Source of the DNA: PWXP01 sp034005525
GTDB lineage: Bacteria > Planctomycetota > Planctomycetia > Pirellulales > Thermoguttaceae
DNA: 64,000 nucleotides
Direction: 5' to 3'
Assembly: GCA_034005525.1 (NCBI GenBank)
Contig: JAVEUP010000005.1
Coordinates: forward strand, 38,159-102,158
In this document: positions 44,937 through 52,068 of the stretch, piece by piece
Layout of the letters: each line of letters starts with the position of its first letter
How positions within the stretch are numbered: position 1 is the stretch's first letter
Program-made: the position numbers and the translations under genes
Notes under the pieces: model-generated
What the model saw: only the letters and a program-made list of their open reading frames with translations
The model's database searches: none
Told to the model about the DNA's origin: nothing

Positions 44937-45041
44937 GGGGCATGAGCGCAACAAACCCCCCAAGCGGCAAGGGGCGTTTCGCGCACGTTACTGGTAGCGC
45001 CAGCGCTCCCTATCCCATTAAGGGATATGCGCAAGGCATAT
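44919..45041. repeat. direct repeats and hairpins after the winged-helix gene
   Basis: Two 23-bp repeats (44919-44941 and 44953-44975) share 21 bases; each holds CCCC and GGGG arms. They are followed by overlapping hairpins TATCCC/GGGATA (45011-45027) and ATATGC/GCATAT (45025-45041), in the most AT-rich stretch of the element. It could be an origin, a terminator pair or an operator. The repeat overlaps the end of the upstream CDS. Confidence 0.45.
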
Positions 45042-45088
45042 CTGCTTGAATGAGAGAGAGCGCGCCGCGTGAATCACAAAAGCCGGGG

Positions 45089-45116
45089 TTGACTTTCGGA
45101 CGATAACGGGGATAAT
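45089..45116 (+). promoter_or_regulatory. promoter of the repressor-integrase pair, probably leaderless
   Basis: TTGACT (45089-45094) and GATAAT (45111-45116) are 16 bp apart, the best promoter in the element. Seven bases after the -10 is the A of the repressor ATG at 45123, so the transcript should begin at or next to the start codon with no Shine-Dalgarno. Confidence 0.65.
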
Positions 45117-45122
45117 TGCAGT

Positions 45123-45416
45123 ATGAGCAAGCCGCTGACACTTTCGGAAACACTACGCCGCGCCATGCGGGGCTGCGGGCTGACACGCTATCGGCTCGCC
45201 CAACAAGCCGGCATTGCCGAACATACGGTAAGCCGCTTCATGGCGGGCGACGGGGGGCTGCGGCTGTCGAGTGCCGACGCTCTGGCTGAACTGCTCGGGC
45301 TGCACCTGACGCAAGACCCGAACGCCACACCGCCGGAACCGACGCCGGCAAACCTGGCACGGCCGACACTGGCGAAGCGAAAGAAGCAACGAACCACCAA
45401 ACGCCGCACCCGTTGA
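45123..45416 (+). CDS. Xre/cI-like repressor
   Basis: This 97-residue protein has an N-terminal HTH_3 domain (TLSETLRRAMRGCGLTRYRLAQQAGIAEHTVSRFMAGDGGLRLSSADALAELLGL, in residues 5-60) and a basic Pro/Lys-rich tail (ANLARPTLAKRKKQRTTKRRTR). It lacks a cleavable peptidase domain, so SOS self-cleavage is unlikely. It probably silences the xis-primase operon. The gene sits directly at its promoter. The integrase gene follows by 35 bp, or overlaps if TTG 45413 is used. Confidence 0.8.
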   Translation: MSKPLTLSETLRRAMRGCGLTRYRLAQQAGIAEHTVSRFMAGDGGLRLSSADALAELLGLHLTQDPNATPPEPTPANLARPTLAKRKKQRTTKRRTR

Positions 45417-45451
45417 CGAGCGGGCCGGACAAAAAGCGAAGGGGATTCGAC

Positions 45452-47179
45452 ATGGGGACCGTTTACCGAAAGACGTTTACCAAGCCGCTGCCCGCTGGGG
45501 CAAAGCTGATTGTCCGCAAAGGCGAAACGCTGGCCGAGTGGCGCGACAAGAAAGGAAAGCGCCGCACGGCACCCGTAACGACTGGCCGCGACGGGACTGC
45601 CCGCATTGTCGTTACCGCCAAGACCTTCGTCGCCAAGTTCCGCGACGGCTCGGGGATCGTTCGGGAACGGGCGACGGGCTGCCGCGACGAACAAGCTGCC
45701 CGTTCCGTGCTGGCCGACTTGGAGAAGCGGGCAGAGAAGGTGAAGGGATTGATACTGACGCCCGCCGAAGATAGGACGATTGACCACCAGACTACACCGC
45801 TGGCCGAACACACTACCGCGTTCATCGACCACCAGATAGCGAGGGGACTGTCTCGCCGGGTGAACGATACCCGCTCGCAGCTTCGGCGGGTGAGTGCCGA
45901 GTGCGGGTGGAACCGGCTGGGCGACTTGGACGGCACGGCGCTGGAACGCTGGCTGAACGAGCAACGGGCCGGGGGCATGGCTGCCGGAACTGCGAACCAA
46001 TACCGTTCGGGCTGGGTTGCCTTCGCCAACTGGTGCGTTCGGACGGGCCGGCTGTCGGGCAACTCGTTCGCCCACGTTCCTAAGGCCGACGAAAAGGCCG
46101 ACCGCCGCCGCACTCGCCGCTCGCTCACTGAGGCCGAACTGCGCCGGCTGCTCGACGTTGCCCGCCGCCGGCCGCTGCTCGATAGGGGCACGATTCGCCG
46201 GGGACCGCGAAAAGGCGAAGTGGCCGTCAAGCTGCGGGCCGAGACTCGCCGCAAGCTGGAACGGCTCGGCTGGGAACGACAATTGATCTACAAGACAATG
46301 GTGCTGACCGGGCTGCGGAAAAGCGAACTGGGCTCAATTGTAGTTGGGCAAGTGGAATTGGACGGGCCGGTTCCGCACGTTCGGCTTGACGCCGGCAAGG
46401 AAAAGAACCGGGAAGGCAATACGCTTCCGCTGCGGGCCGATCTTGCCGCCGATCTTCGGGAATGGCTGCGGGACAAGGCCGAGAACGCCGCGCACGACGC
46501 CGCAACGGTTCCATTCGACTCCAACGCCCGAAACGCCGAGCAACGCACTCTGGGCGATTCTGGGGGCTGTTACGGGCTGCCGTGGGATACGCCACTGTTC
46601 ACTGTGCCCGCCGGGTTGGTTCGCATTCTCGACCGGGACTTGACGCTGGCCGGCATTCCGAAGGTGGACGAGCGGGGCCGGACAATCGACGTTCACGCCA
46701 TACGGCACACCTACGGCACGCTGCTTTCTGTCGCCGGGGTATCGCCGCGCACGGCGCAAGCCGCCATGCGTCATTCGTCAATCGACCTGACAATGAACAC
46801 CTACACGGACCCCAAGCTGCTCGACGTCGCCGGGGCCGTGGAAGCGTTGCCGTCGCTACCGCTCGACGCCGGACCGCAAGCCGAAGCCGGCACACTGAGG
46901 GCGACGGGCACCGACGACGCGAACGCCAAAACGGGGGCGCGAACGCTTGCACCAATGCTTGCACCAGAAACAGGCAACTCTTGTACACTAGAGTCAATCA
47001 TGAGCAAGATTGCCGCGAACGCCGAAGCGGGGCATAAGACCGAAGCGGCTGACGTAAGTGCTTACTACGTCAATAGAAAAGACTCGCTGACAACGGCTGT
47101 CAACGAGTCTCGGAAATGGGCGGCAAAGGACTCGAACCTTCGACTTCCACCGTGTGAGGATGGCGCTCTAACCAACTGA
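45452..47179 (+). CDS. int: tyrosine integrase; 3' end inside the tRNA-Val gene
   Basis: This 575-residue recombinase inserts and excises the element. The order is an N-terminal arm-binding region, SAM-like core-binding domain (about 115-205), and catalytic domain with R289 (GLRKSEL), H415 and R418 (HAIRHTYG), H441 (MRHSS) and nucleophile Y451 (NTYTD). After the catalytic domain an unusual ~120-residue tail runs into the antisense of the tRNA: KWAAKDSNLRLPPCEDG crosses the att core and ALTN-stop is chromosomal tRNA sequence. ATG 45452 has AAGGGG 7 nt upstream; an upstream TTG 45413 is an alternative coupled start. In the excised form the same frame would gain 79 other residues (650 in total). 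Confidence 0.93.
   Translation: MGTVYRKTFTKPLPAGAKLIVRKGETLAEWRDKKGKRRTAPVTTGRDGTARIVVTAKTFVAKFRDGSGIVRERATGCRDEQAARSVLADLEKRAEKVKGLILTPAEDRTIDHQTTPLAEHTTAFIDHQIARGLSRRVNDTRSQLRRVSAECGWNRLGDLDGTALERWLNEQRAGGMAAGTANQYRSGWVAFANWCVRTGRLSGNSFAHVPKADEKADRRRTRRSLTEAELRRLLDVARRRPLLDRGTIRRGPRKGEVAVKLRAETRRKLERLGWERQLIYKTMVLTGLRKSELGSIVVGQVELDGPVPHVRLDAGKEKNREGNTLPLRADLAADLREWLRDKAENAAHDAATVPFDSNARNAEQRTLGDSGGCYGLPWDTPLFTVPAGLVRILDRDLTLAGIPKVDERGRTIDVHAIRHTYGTLLSVAGVSPRTAQAAMRHSSIDLTMNTYTDPKLLDVAGAVEALPSLPLDAGPQAEAGTLRATGTDDANAKTGARTLAPMLAPETGNSCTLESIMSKIAANAEAGHKTEAADVSAYYVNRKDSLTTAVNESRKWAAKDSNLRLPPCEDGALTN
46946..46965 (+). repeat. right putative integrase arm site
   Basis: This 20-bp sequence is identical to that at 39334-39353 and contains the CTTGCACC octamer twice with 12-bp period. 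It lies within the integrase gene, about 175 bp from the att core, in the same orientation as the left copy. Confidence 0.5.
47113..47163 (-). repeat. attR: tRNA-Val 3' part supplied by the element
   Basis: It is the partner of attL, with the identical 23-bp core at 47141-47163. It restores a complete tRNA-Val with a T-stem that differs from the displaced chromosomal one. Confidence 0.88.
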
Positions 47180-47190
47180 GCTAGCCGCCC
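47117..47190 (-). tRNA. tRNA-Val (anticodon CAC)
   Basis: The 74-nt cloverleaf has acceptor GGGCGGC/GCCGCCC, D-arm GCTC/GAGC, anticodon stem CCATC/GGTGG with loop CTCACAC (anticodon CAC, reading GTG), 5-nt variable loop, T-arm with TTCGAGT and a G-T pair closing the stem, and discriminator A. CCA is not encoded. The 5' 27 nt are chromosomal, the rest came with the element, so it is a chimera. Confidence 0.95.
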
Positions 47191-47247
47191 GGATACTCTC
47201 CGTTGTACTCCGACCAGTTCTTGACGCTATATGCAGACCACAACTCG

Positions 47248-47535
47248 CTACGTACTGGCCGAAGGCTCGCTCTTCGGGGGCTCGAACTTGGGCGCGGTGG
47301 CCTCCTGGCGATCGTCGGCCGACGCACTGACCCGCGCGGTTGACGATACTGTACGCGAGGCTGATTCGATTTCGTCGTCAATCCCTTGTACGCCCTTCTT
47401 GAACTCCATGAGCCCTTTGCCCAACGATCGACCCACCTCGGGCAGCCGCTTGCCAAAAAGCAAGACGGCGATGACCCCGATAATGAGCATCTCCATGGGA
47501 CCGGGCGAAAACCCAAAAGCGAACAACACGTTCAT
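47248..47535 (-). CDS. tatA: TatA-like twin-arginine translocase subunit (copy 1)
   Basis: This 95-residue protein has the TatA layout: short periplasmic N-terminus, one membrane helix (PMEMLIIGVIAVLLFGKRLPE), the hinge FGKRLPEVGRSLGKG, an amphipathic helix (LMEFKKGVQGIDDEIE) and a charged disordered tail. TatA oligomers form the export path for folded proteins. It follows a second tatA-like gene on the same strand after 62 bp and lies 57 bp before the tRNA-Val. No tatB or tatC is nearby. Confidence 0.92.
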   Translation of the reverse strand: MNVLFAFGFSPGPMEMLIIGVIAVLLFGKRLPEVGRSLGKGLMEFKKGVQGIDDEIESASRTVSSTARVSASADDRQEATAPKFEPPKSEPSAST

Positions 47536-47597
47536 GGCTCGACCTGAAATGATGGATTATAGCATGTTCGATCCGGACGCCAATCCCCCCGGATGCG

Positions 47598-47846
47598 CTA
47601 ACTGTTGGCCGTTTCCTTCTCCTTGGACGCGCCGTTGCCTTCCTTCGCAATTCGCTCCGACGATTCACCGGCCGATTCAACATCGTCTTCGATACCCTTG
47701 ACGCCCTTCTTGAACTCGACGATTCCCTTGCCGAGAGAACGCATCACGCTCGGCAAGCGGTTTCCGAACAGCAAGAGGAAAATGCCCGCGATGATCATCA
47801 TCTCGAACGGTCCAGGCATTCCTAAATAAGCCAGCAAGGGTGCCAT
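47598..47846 (-). CDS. tatA: TatA-like twin-arginine translocase subunit (copy 2)
   Basis: This 82-residue protein has the same architecture: helix GPFEMMIIAGIFLLLFGNRLPS, hinge and amphipathic helix SVMRSLGKGIVEFKKGVKG, acidic tail. The two copies are clearly paralogous, as in planctomycetes with several TatA proteins. It is first in the transcript and has a good promoter about 100 bp upstream. One copy might act as TatB, but the Glu/Pro pattern of TatB is not evident. Confidence 0.92.
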   Translation of the reverse strand: MAPLLAYLGMPGPFEMMIIAGIFLLLFGNRLPSVMRSLGKGIVEFKKGVKGIEDDVESAGESSERIAKEGNGASKEKETANS

Positions 47847-47949
47847 GACAGGCCTCGCAAAATCAGGTGGGGGGGTAAGCTATGTCCGTCGGCAGCTCAC
47901 CGGGGATGGTGCATACGACATCTCATAACACCGAGTGCCGCTATAGTCT

Positions 47950-47977
47950 ATTCTACAGGCATTCGGGCCGGTGTCAA
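47950..47977 (-). promoter_or_regulatory. promoter of the tatA pair
   Basis: On the minus strand TTGACA (47972-47977) and TAGAAT (47950-47955) are separated by 16 bp. The start site would be near 47943, about 97 nt before the first tatA gene. Confidence 0.6.
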
Positions 47978-48119
47978 ACAGATGCTTTGGCGGGCCGACG
48001 TGCGGCCAAACTCTCAGTATAGCCAAGCCAGCGACAGCCGTCAATTTGGCCAGAGGGCAATTTCTCTCCCAGCCCCGATTCCCCACTGAAACAAAGCTGC
48101 ACACCCAAGTACCGGCTGC

Positions 48120-48148
48120 TTGACACCTGTCCATAAAGCATCTATGAT
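48120..48148 (+). promoter_or_regulatory. near-consensus promoter of the ExbBD operon
   Basis: TTGACA (48120-48125), a 17-bp spacer and TATGAT (48143-48148) form an almost ideal sigma70 promoter. The start would be near 48155, giving a leader of about 120 nt. It is divergent from the tatA promoter; the 427-bp gap between the two genes contains both and no other gene. Confidence 0.75.
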
Positions 48149-48274
48149 CGGCCTTTGGAATTGGAGTCCATCAGCGCTTTTCCCGTTCGGTGCTGCTGTT
48201 CACATGCTGGAAACTACCTCTTGTGTGTACAGCGATCTCCCCAAAGGGTTCATTCTGATGCAAGGAGTTGGGCA

Positions 48275-49912
48275 ATGCAAAAGGGACCATCTCTGATTGC
48301 AAGGCCGTATCTGTTCCGGCCGGTCTTCGCCGCGATGCTGGTGTTCGGGATTGTTGGCGGCCCGGTCACGGCGGCCGAACTCACCCCGGAGAGTCCGCAG
48401 GTGCGCGAAGCGATTGATCGGGCGTTGAAGTTCATCGAAGACAGCGGCGAGAGCGACAGTCGGATGGGCGGGCAAGCGCTGGTGGGGTTGGCGTTGCTGA
48501 AGCACGGTTCTCATCGCGACCATCCGCAAATCCGCCGTGCCGTCGCAACGATCACCAAGTCGCTGGAAGGACGCGACCTGGGGGTGCTGAAGTCGAGGAA
48601 CGAAGTCTACTCTCTGGGGCTTGCGACGATCTTCCTCGTTGAACTCGATCCGAGCACTTACCGCCGCGAAATCGAACTCCTGCTCGAAATCTTGCGCCGT
48701 GCCCAGAAGCCACACGGCGGCTGGGGCTACTCGGACCGCGAGACGGGCGATACCTCAATGGTGCAGTACGCTGCACTTGCCATGTGGGAAGCGAAACGGG
48801 CTGGGTTCAACGTGCCACAGACAATGATCGAAGGACTTGCCGACTGGCTGTTGCGAACGCAGGATCCCAGCGGTGGATTCGGATACCAGGGCAAGGTGTC
48901 GACAACCAGACAACTTGTTGCGCAGAGTTCGGTACGGCTGAGTCTGAGCGCCGCCGGGTTGGGCAGTTTGTACATCTGCGCCGACCTGCTCGAACTGTCG
49001 GACAGCACCATGCGGCAGGAGGAAGGCATTCCACCGGCCCTCCGGGAAGTGCGGGAAGAGCGCGCAGCCGCGCGGAGAGCCAAGACACGTATCGACGCCA
49101 ACCAGGTTCGTGCTGCGCAACAACGCGGCAATCAATGGATAGCGAAGAACTTCGAAATCAACCCGAAGCAGTACGCGCACTATTACCTTTACGCCCTCGA
49201 ACGTTACATGAGCTTCCGCGAGGCGGCTGATGGAACCGATTCGCACCGTATCTCCTGGTACTCCCAGGGGGCTGCTTTCCTGGTGAAGACCCAGGAGGAT
49301 AAGGGGAGTTGGACCGGTCAGACCGGAACGACTGTCGACACTGCCTTTGGCTTGCTCTTCCTGATGCGATCGATGAAGAAGAGTATTGAAAAGGCCCAGG
49401 AGTTGGGAGCCGGCCTTCTGGTGGGCGGGCGAGGGTTACCAAAAGATACCAGCCGGGTTGAGGTTCGCCGTGGTCAGGTGATTGCCAGGCCGCTGCTCGG
49501 CCCCGCCGAGGAACTGCTGGCCATGCTGGACGACCCGGATGCCGACGAATACGACCGGGCTCTGGCGCATCTGACCGATCTGACGCCCGAGGAGGCCCAA
49601 CAGATATTCGGCACCCGCCCGGACCGCTTGAGGCAGCTTGCCCGGGACGCCTCGCCGGAAGCTCGTATTGCTGCGGTGACAGCCCTGGCTGCCGGGCGCG
49701 ACCTCAGCGCCGTGCCTTTACTCATCCACACGCTCGACGACCCCCATGTCGGCGTGGTTCGCGCAGCGCGCGATTCGTTGCGGCGGCTGGCCCGCAAGCC
49801 GGCAGGGTTCGGTCTGCCCGACACCCCAAGTGACGCGGATCGCGCCGCAGCCGTCCGCCAATGGAAGGCCTGGTACCGGGCAGTGTGCCCCACTGCCGAG
49901 TTCGAGAACTGA
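48275..49912 (+). CDS. secreted terpenoid-cyclase-like/HEAT repeat protein
   Basis: This 545-residue exported protein has a signal peptide (FRPVFAAMLVFGIVGGPVTAA). Residues 45-400 contain alpha/alpha-toroid repeats like prenyltransferase/squalene-cyclase and thioester-domain folds (AQKPHGGWGYSDRETGDTSMVQYAALAMWEA, RTQDPSGGFGYQGK, TQEDKGSWTGQTGTTVDTAFGLLFLMRS). The catalytic DxDD of cyclases is absent. The C-terminal ~100 residues are HEAT-like (SPEARIAAVTALAAGRDLSAVPLLIHTLDDP). ATG 48275 has AAGGAG 7 nt upstream; the longer upstream frame begins at the predicted transcription start and is rejected. It is the first gene of the long operon and probably a binding scaffold. Confidence 0.8.
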   Translation: MQKGPSLIARPYLFRPVFAAMLVFGIVGGPVTAAELTPESPQVREAIDRALKFIEDSGESDSRMGGQALVGLALLKHGSHRDHPQIRRAVATITKSLEGRDLGVLKSRNEVYSLGLATIFLVELDPSTYRREIELLLEILRRAQKPHGGWGYSDRETGDTSMVQYAALAMWEAKRAGFNVPQTMIEGLADWLLRTQDPSGGFGYQGKVSTTRQLVAQSSVRLSLSAAGLGSLYICADLLELSDSTMRQEEGIPPALREVREERAAARRAKTRIDANQVRAAQQRGNQWIAKNFEINPKQYAHYYLYALERYMSFREAADGTDSHRISWYSQGAAFLVKTQEDKGSWTGQTGTTVDTAFGLLFLMRSMKKSIEKAQELGAGLLVGGRGLPKDTSRVEVRRGQVIARPLLGPAEELLAMLDDPDADEYDRALAHLTDLTPEEAQQIFGTRPDRLRQLARDASPEARIAAVTALAAGRDLSAVPLLIHTLDDPHVGVVRAARDSLRRLARKPAGFGLPDTPSDADRAAAVRQWKAWYRAVCPTAEFEN

Positions 49913-50740
49913 GTGATTACCGTGAATGCTCCCACCTCCCATAACCCCGACCGGCTCACCAGGTACGCACTCACGGTGACGAACTACGACCGGGTTCTGA
50001 GCATGGTGTTGGCGGCCGTGCTGCTGGTGGGGGCGGCCGTGTTGGTTCTGCTGGCCCTGTGGCTTACGAGCAGGCTCTTTCTGGGGCAGGCGGCGGTCCC
50101 CGTCGTGCTCGAAGAAGTGGGCGCAGGCGACAGCCCATTGAGCGAGCAGCACGACCTTGAGCCACCGGCCGTCGACCAGACGGACCTGGTCGAGCCGGAG
50201 ATTGTCGACAGGCTGGCGTCGATTGCCACTGCGGTCTCCTCGCAGCCGGTGATGACTGGCGAGACCAGGCCGGGCGGACCGGGGAGCGGAGAAGGCGGCG
50301 TGGGCAGCGGTGTGCAGCGCCGGTGGGAACTGACGTTCATGCAGGGCAATACCCTGGATACCTATGCCCGGCAGCTCGACTTCTTCCAGATCGAATTGGG
50401 AGTGCTCGAGCCGGGCAATCAGGTCACGTACGCATACAACTTGACCAAGCCGAAGCCCGACACGCGAACGGGACCCGCCGACGCCGAAACCCGCTATTAC
50501 CTGACCTGGCGCGGCGGGGAGTTGGTTGAGGCGGATCGGGCCCTGCTCGCCCGCGCGGGAATCGACAGCCAGGGCCGAATCATCTTGAAGTTTCTTCCCC
50601 CGGAGGTAGAGTCGCAACTTGTCCAACTCGAGAAGGTCCATGCCGGCGAAGACATCGAACGAGTGCGCCGCACCCGTTTCGGAATCAGCCCGCATGGAAA
50701 GGGGTTCCGGTTTCGGATGATTGACCAGTCATTTCACTAG
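49913..50740 (+). CDS. single-pass membrane protein of the ExbBD operon, unknown
   Basis: This 275-residue protein starts at GTG immediately after the upstream stop (a second GTG three codons on is possible). One membrane helix spans about 28-55 (VLSMVLAAVLLVGAAVLVLLALWL). The periplasmic part has a Gly/Pro-rich hinge (GGPGSGEGGVGSG) and a beta-rich domain (WELTFMQGNTLDTYARQLDFFQIELGVLEPGNQVTYAYNL). The layout recalls TonB-like or accessory proteins paired with ExbB/ExbD, but no TonB C-terminal motif is seen. The role as force transducer is only a hypothesis from position. Confidence 0.65.
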   Translation: MITVNAPTSHNPDRLTRYALTVTNYDRVLSMVLAAVLLVGAAVLVLLALWLTSRLFLGQAAVPVVLEEVGAGDSPLSEQHDLEPPAVDQTDLVEPEIVDRLASIATAVSSQPVMTGETRPGGPGSGEGGVGSGVQRRWELTFMQGNTLDTYARQLDFFQIELGVLEPGNQVTYAYNLTKPKPDTRTGPADAETRYYLTWRGGELVEADRALLARAGIDSQGRIILKFLPPEVESQLVQLEKVHAGEDIERVRRTRFGISPHGKGFRFRMIDQSFH

Positions 50741-50813
50741 GAGACGGCGTTCCGCGGGAACGGTTTCCTTTGCATCCATTCAAGGAAAACAATCCACGAG
50801 GTGAAGAAGAACC

Positions 50814-51506
50814 ATGGACCTTACAGCGATAACCGGCTTCTTGGCGATCCTGATTTACACGGCACTGGCGCTGATCGCCTTGTGGGGCGCGTTTTGTGTG
50901 ATCATGGTGTGGCGGCGCGTGGCTCAGGTCCGATTCCGGGACGAGCAGGAACAGTCGGAGTTCCTCGACCGGCTGGACGAGCAGTTGCAGGGCGGCGATC
51001 TGGACACGGTCGGCCAAACGTGCGACGGCGATCTTCGAGCATTACCCCAACTGGTCCTGTTGGCCGTGTCGAATCGGCATTTCGGCTTCACCAAGGTACG
51101 CGACCTGCTGATCGACCGCTTCCGCCGCGACGTGCTGGCCGACCTGGAGCACCGGCTCAGTTGGGTCGAGACGGTCATCAAGAGCGCGCCCATGGTCGGC
51201 CTGTTCGGGACGGTCATCGGCATGATGGGGGCCTTCAGCAAGCTGGCCAGCCAGCAGCAGGAGAAGATTACCCCGAACGTCCTGGCCAGCGACATCAGCC
51301 TGGCGCTGATCACTACCGCCTGCGGGTTGGCCATCGCAATCCCGCTGGTGCTGGCGCGGGCCAGCGTCAACGTGCGAATCCGCCAGATGGAGGACCTGGT
51401 GGGTTTCGGGCTGACGCGATTCCTGGAGATGTTCAAGGCGGCCGTCGGACGCGTGCGGGGAAACGTCTCGCCGGGTGCGGAGGAAGGGGGCGGTCATGGC
51501 GCTTGA
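50814..51506 (+). CDS. exbB: ExbB/TolQ/MotA-type proton channel protein
   Basis: This 230-residue inner-membrane protein has three helices: an N-terminal one (ITGFLAILIYTALALIALWGAFCVIM), then LGTVIGMMGAF-type (SAPMVGLFGTVIGMMGAFSKLA) and ALITTACGLAIAIPLVLA, the conserved ExbB pair lining the proton path. A cytosolic domain lies between. It overlaps the first exbD by 11 bp. With ExbD it should convert proton flow into work on a periplasmic partner. Confidence 0.93.
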   Translation: MDLTAITGFLAILIYTALALIALWGAFCVIMVWRRVAQVRFRDEQEQSEFLDRLDEQLQGGDLDTVGQTCDGDLRALPQLVLLAVSNRHFGFTKVRDLLIDRFRRDVLADLEHRLSWVETVIKSAPMVGLFGTVIGMMGAFSKLASQQQEKITPNVLASDISLALITTACGLAIAIPLVLARASVNVRIRQMEDLVGFGLTRFLEMFKAAVGRVRGNVSPGAEEGGGHGA

Positions 51507-52068
51507 GGCGATTGCCGGCGGGGAACGGGACGAGGCGGATATTGTCGACGCGCTTCTGCGCCGCAGGCGGCACGAGTCGGTCGATCTCGATATCACGCCG
51601 ATGATCGACATCGTGTTTCTGCTGCTGATCTTCTTCCTGGTCGCTTCGATCCCCGACATGCAGGTGGAGGCCGACCTGCCGCCGGCGCGGCACGGCACGG
51701 GAGTGAACCCACGGTCGGCCATTGTCATTACGCTGGCCGAGCGCGAAGGCCGGAGGCCGGCCATGGTCTTTCTCAGCGACGGCAAGAGCGGGCAGCCCAT
51801 CCCGACCGACCTCGCCGGCCAGGAAGCCGCGATCGAGCGGGCGTTGCGCGGCGAGGCCGGCGTGGTGCTGCCCGACGACCTGGCCGAACAGGAGGCGATC
51901 ATCCGTCGCGCCGTATCGACGGGTTTTCACCGCTCGGGGTTGACCACTGTGCTTCTGAAGGCCGAGAAGGGCGTGCTGCACCGCGACGTCGCCCGCGTGG
52001 CCCGGGCAATCGCCGAGGCCGACGCCGAGGGAATCCAACTGAATCTGGCCGTACATGAGATACGCTGA
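51496..52068 (+). CDS. exbD: ExbD/TolR-type protein (first copy)
   Basis: This 190-residue protein has the ExbD signature: LDITPMIDIVFLLLIFFLVAS, with the proton-carrying Asp in the helix (MID) at about residue 38. The periplasmic domain is TolR-like (HRDVARVARAIAEADAEGIQLNLAV), with an insertion of about 40 residues. The frame is open from 51475; ATG 51496 matches the ExbB overlap. The stop overlaps the next ATG by one base (TGATG). Confidence 0.92.
   Translation: MALEAIAGGERDEADIVDALLRRRRHESVDLDITPMIDIVFLLLIFFLVASIPDMQVEADLPPARHGTGVNPRSAIVITLAEREGRRPAMVFLSDGKSGQPIPTDLAGQEAAIERALRGEAGVVLPDDLAEQEAIIRRAVSTGFHRSGLTTVLLKAEKGVLHRDVARVARAIAEADAEGIQLNLAVHEIR

Larger units (their letters stand above)
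39255..47163 (+). mobile_element. 7.9-kb integrative element in tRNA-Val (primase/helicase/integrase type)
   Basis: The unit between the two core repeats is 7,886 bp. Every gene reads on the plus strand: unknown protein, excisionase-like, two small proteins, AEP primase, DnaB/RecA-like ATPase, winged-helix protein, Xre repressor, tyrosine integrase abutting the tRNA. It encodes its own initiation-type replication proteins but no capsid, portal, terminase, lysis, relaxase or type IV secretion genes. That pattern fits an integrative plasmid-like element or a phage satellite moved by a helper. Its ends carry repeat arrays that could be an origin and integrase arm sites. All boundaries are read directly from the direct repeat. 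Confidence 0.88.

Noticed and set aside
45413..45451. TTG start for the integrase overlapping the repressor stop
   Set aside because: ATG 45452 has a good Shine-Dalgarno and begins at the conserved MGTVYRK; kept only as an alternative.
39255..47163. complete prophage
   Set aside because: No portal, capsid, terminase, tail or lysis gene is present.
48155..48274. N-terminal 40-residue extension of the toroid protein
   Set aside because: It begins at the predicted transcription start, is Cys-rich and non-conserved, and precedes a better start with AAGGAG and a signal peptide.
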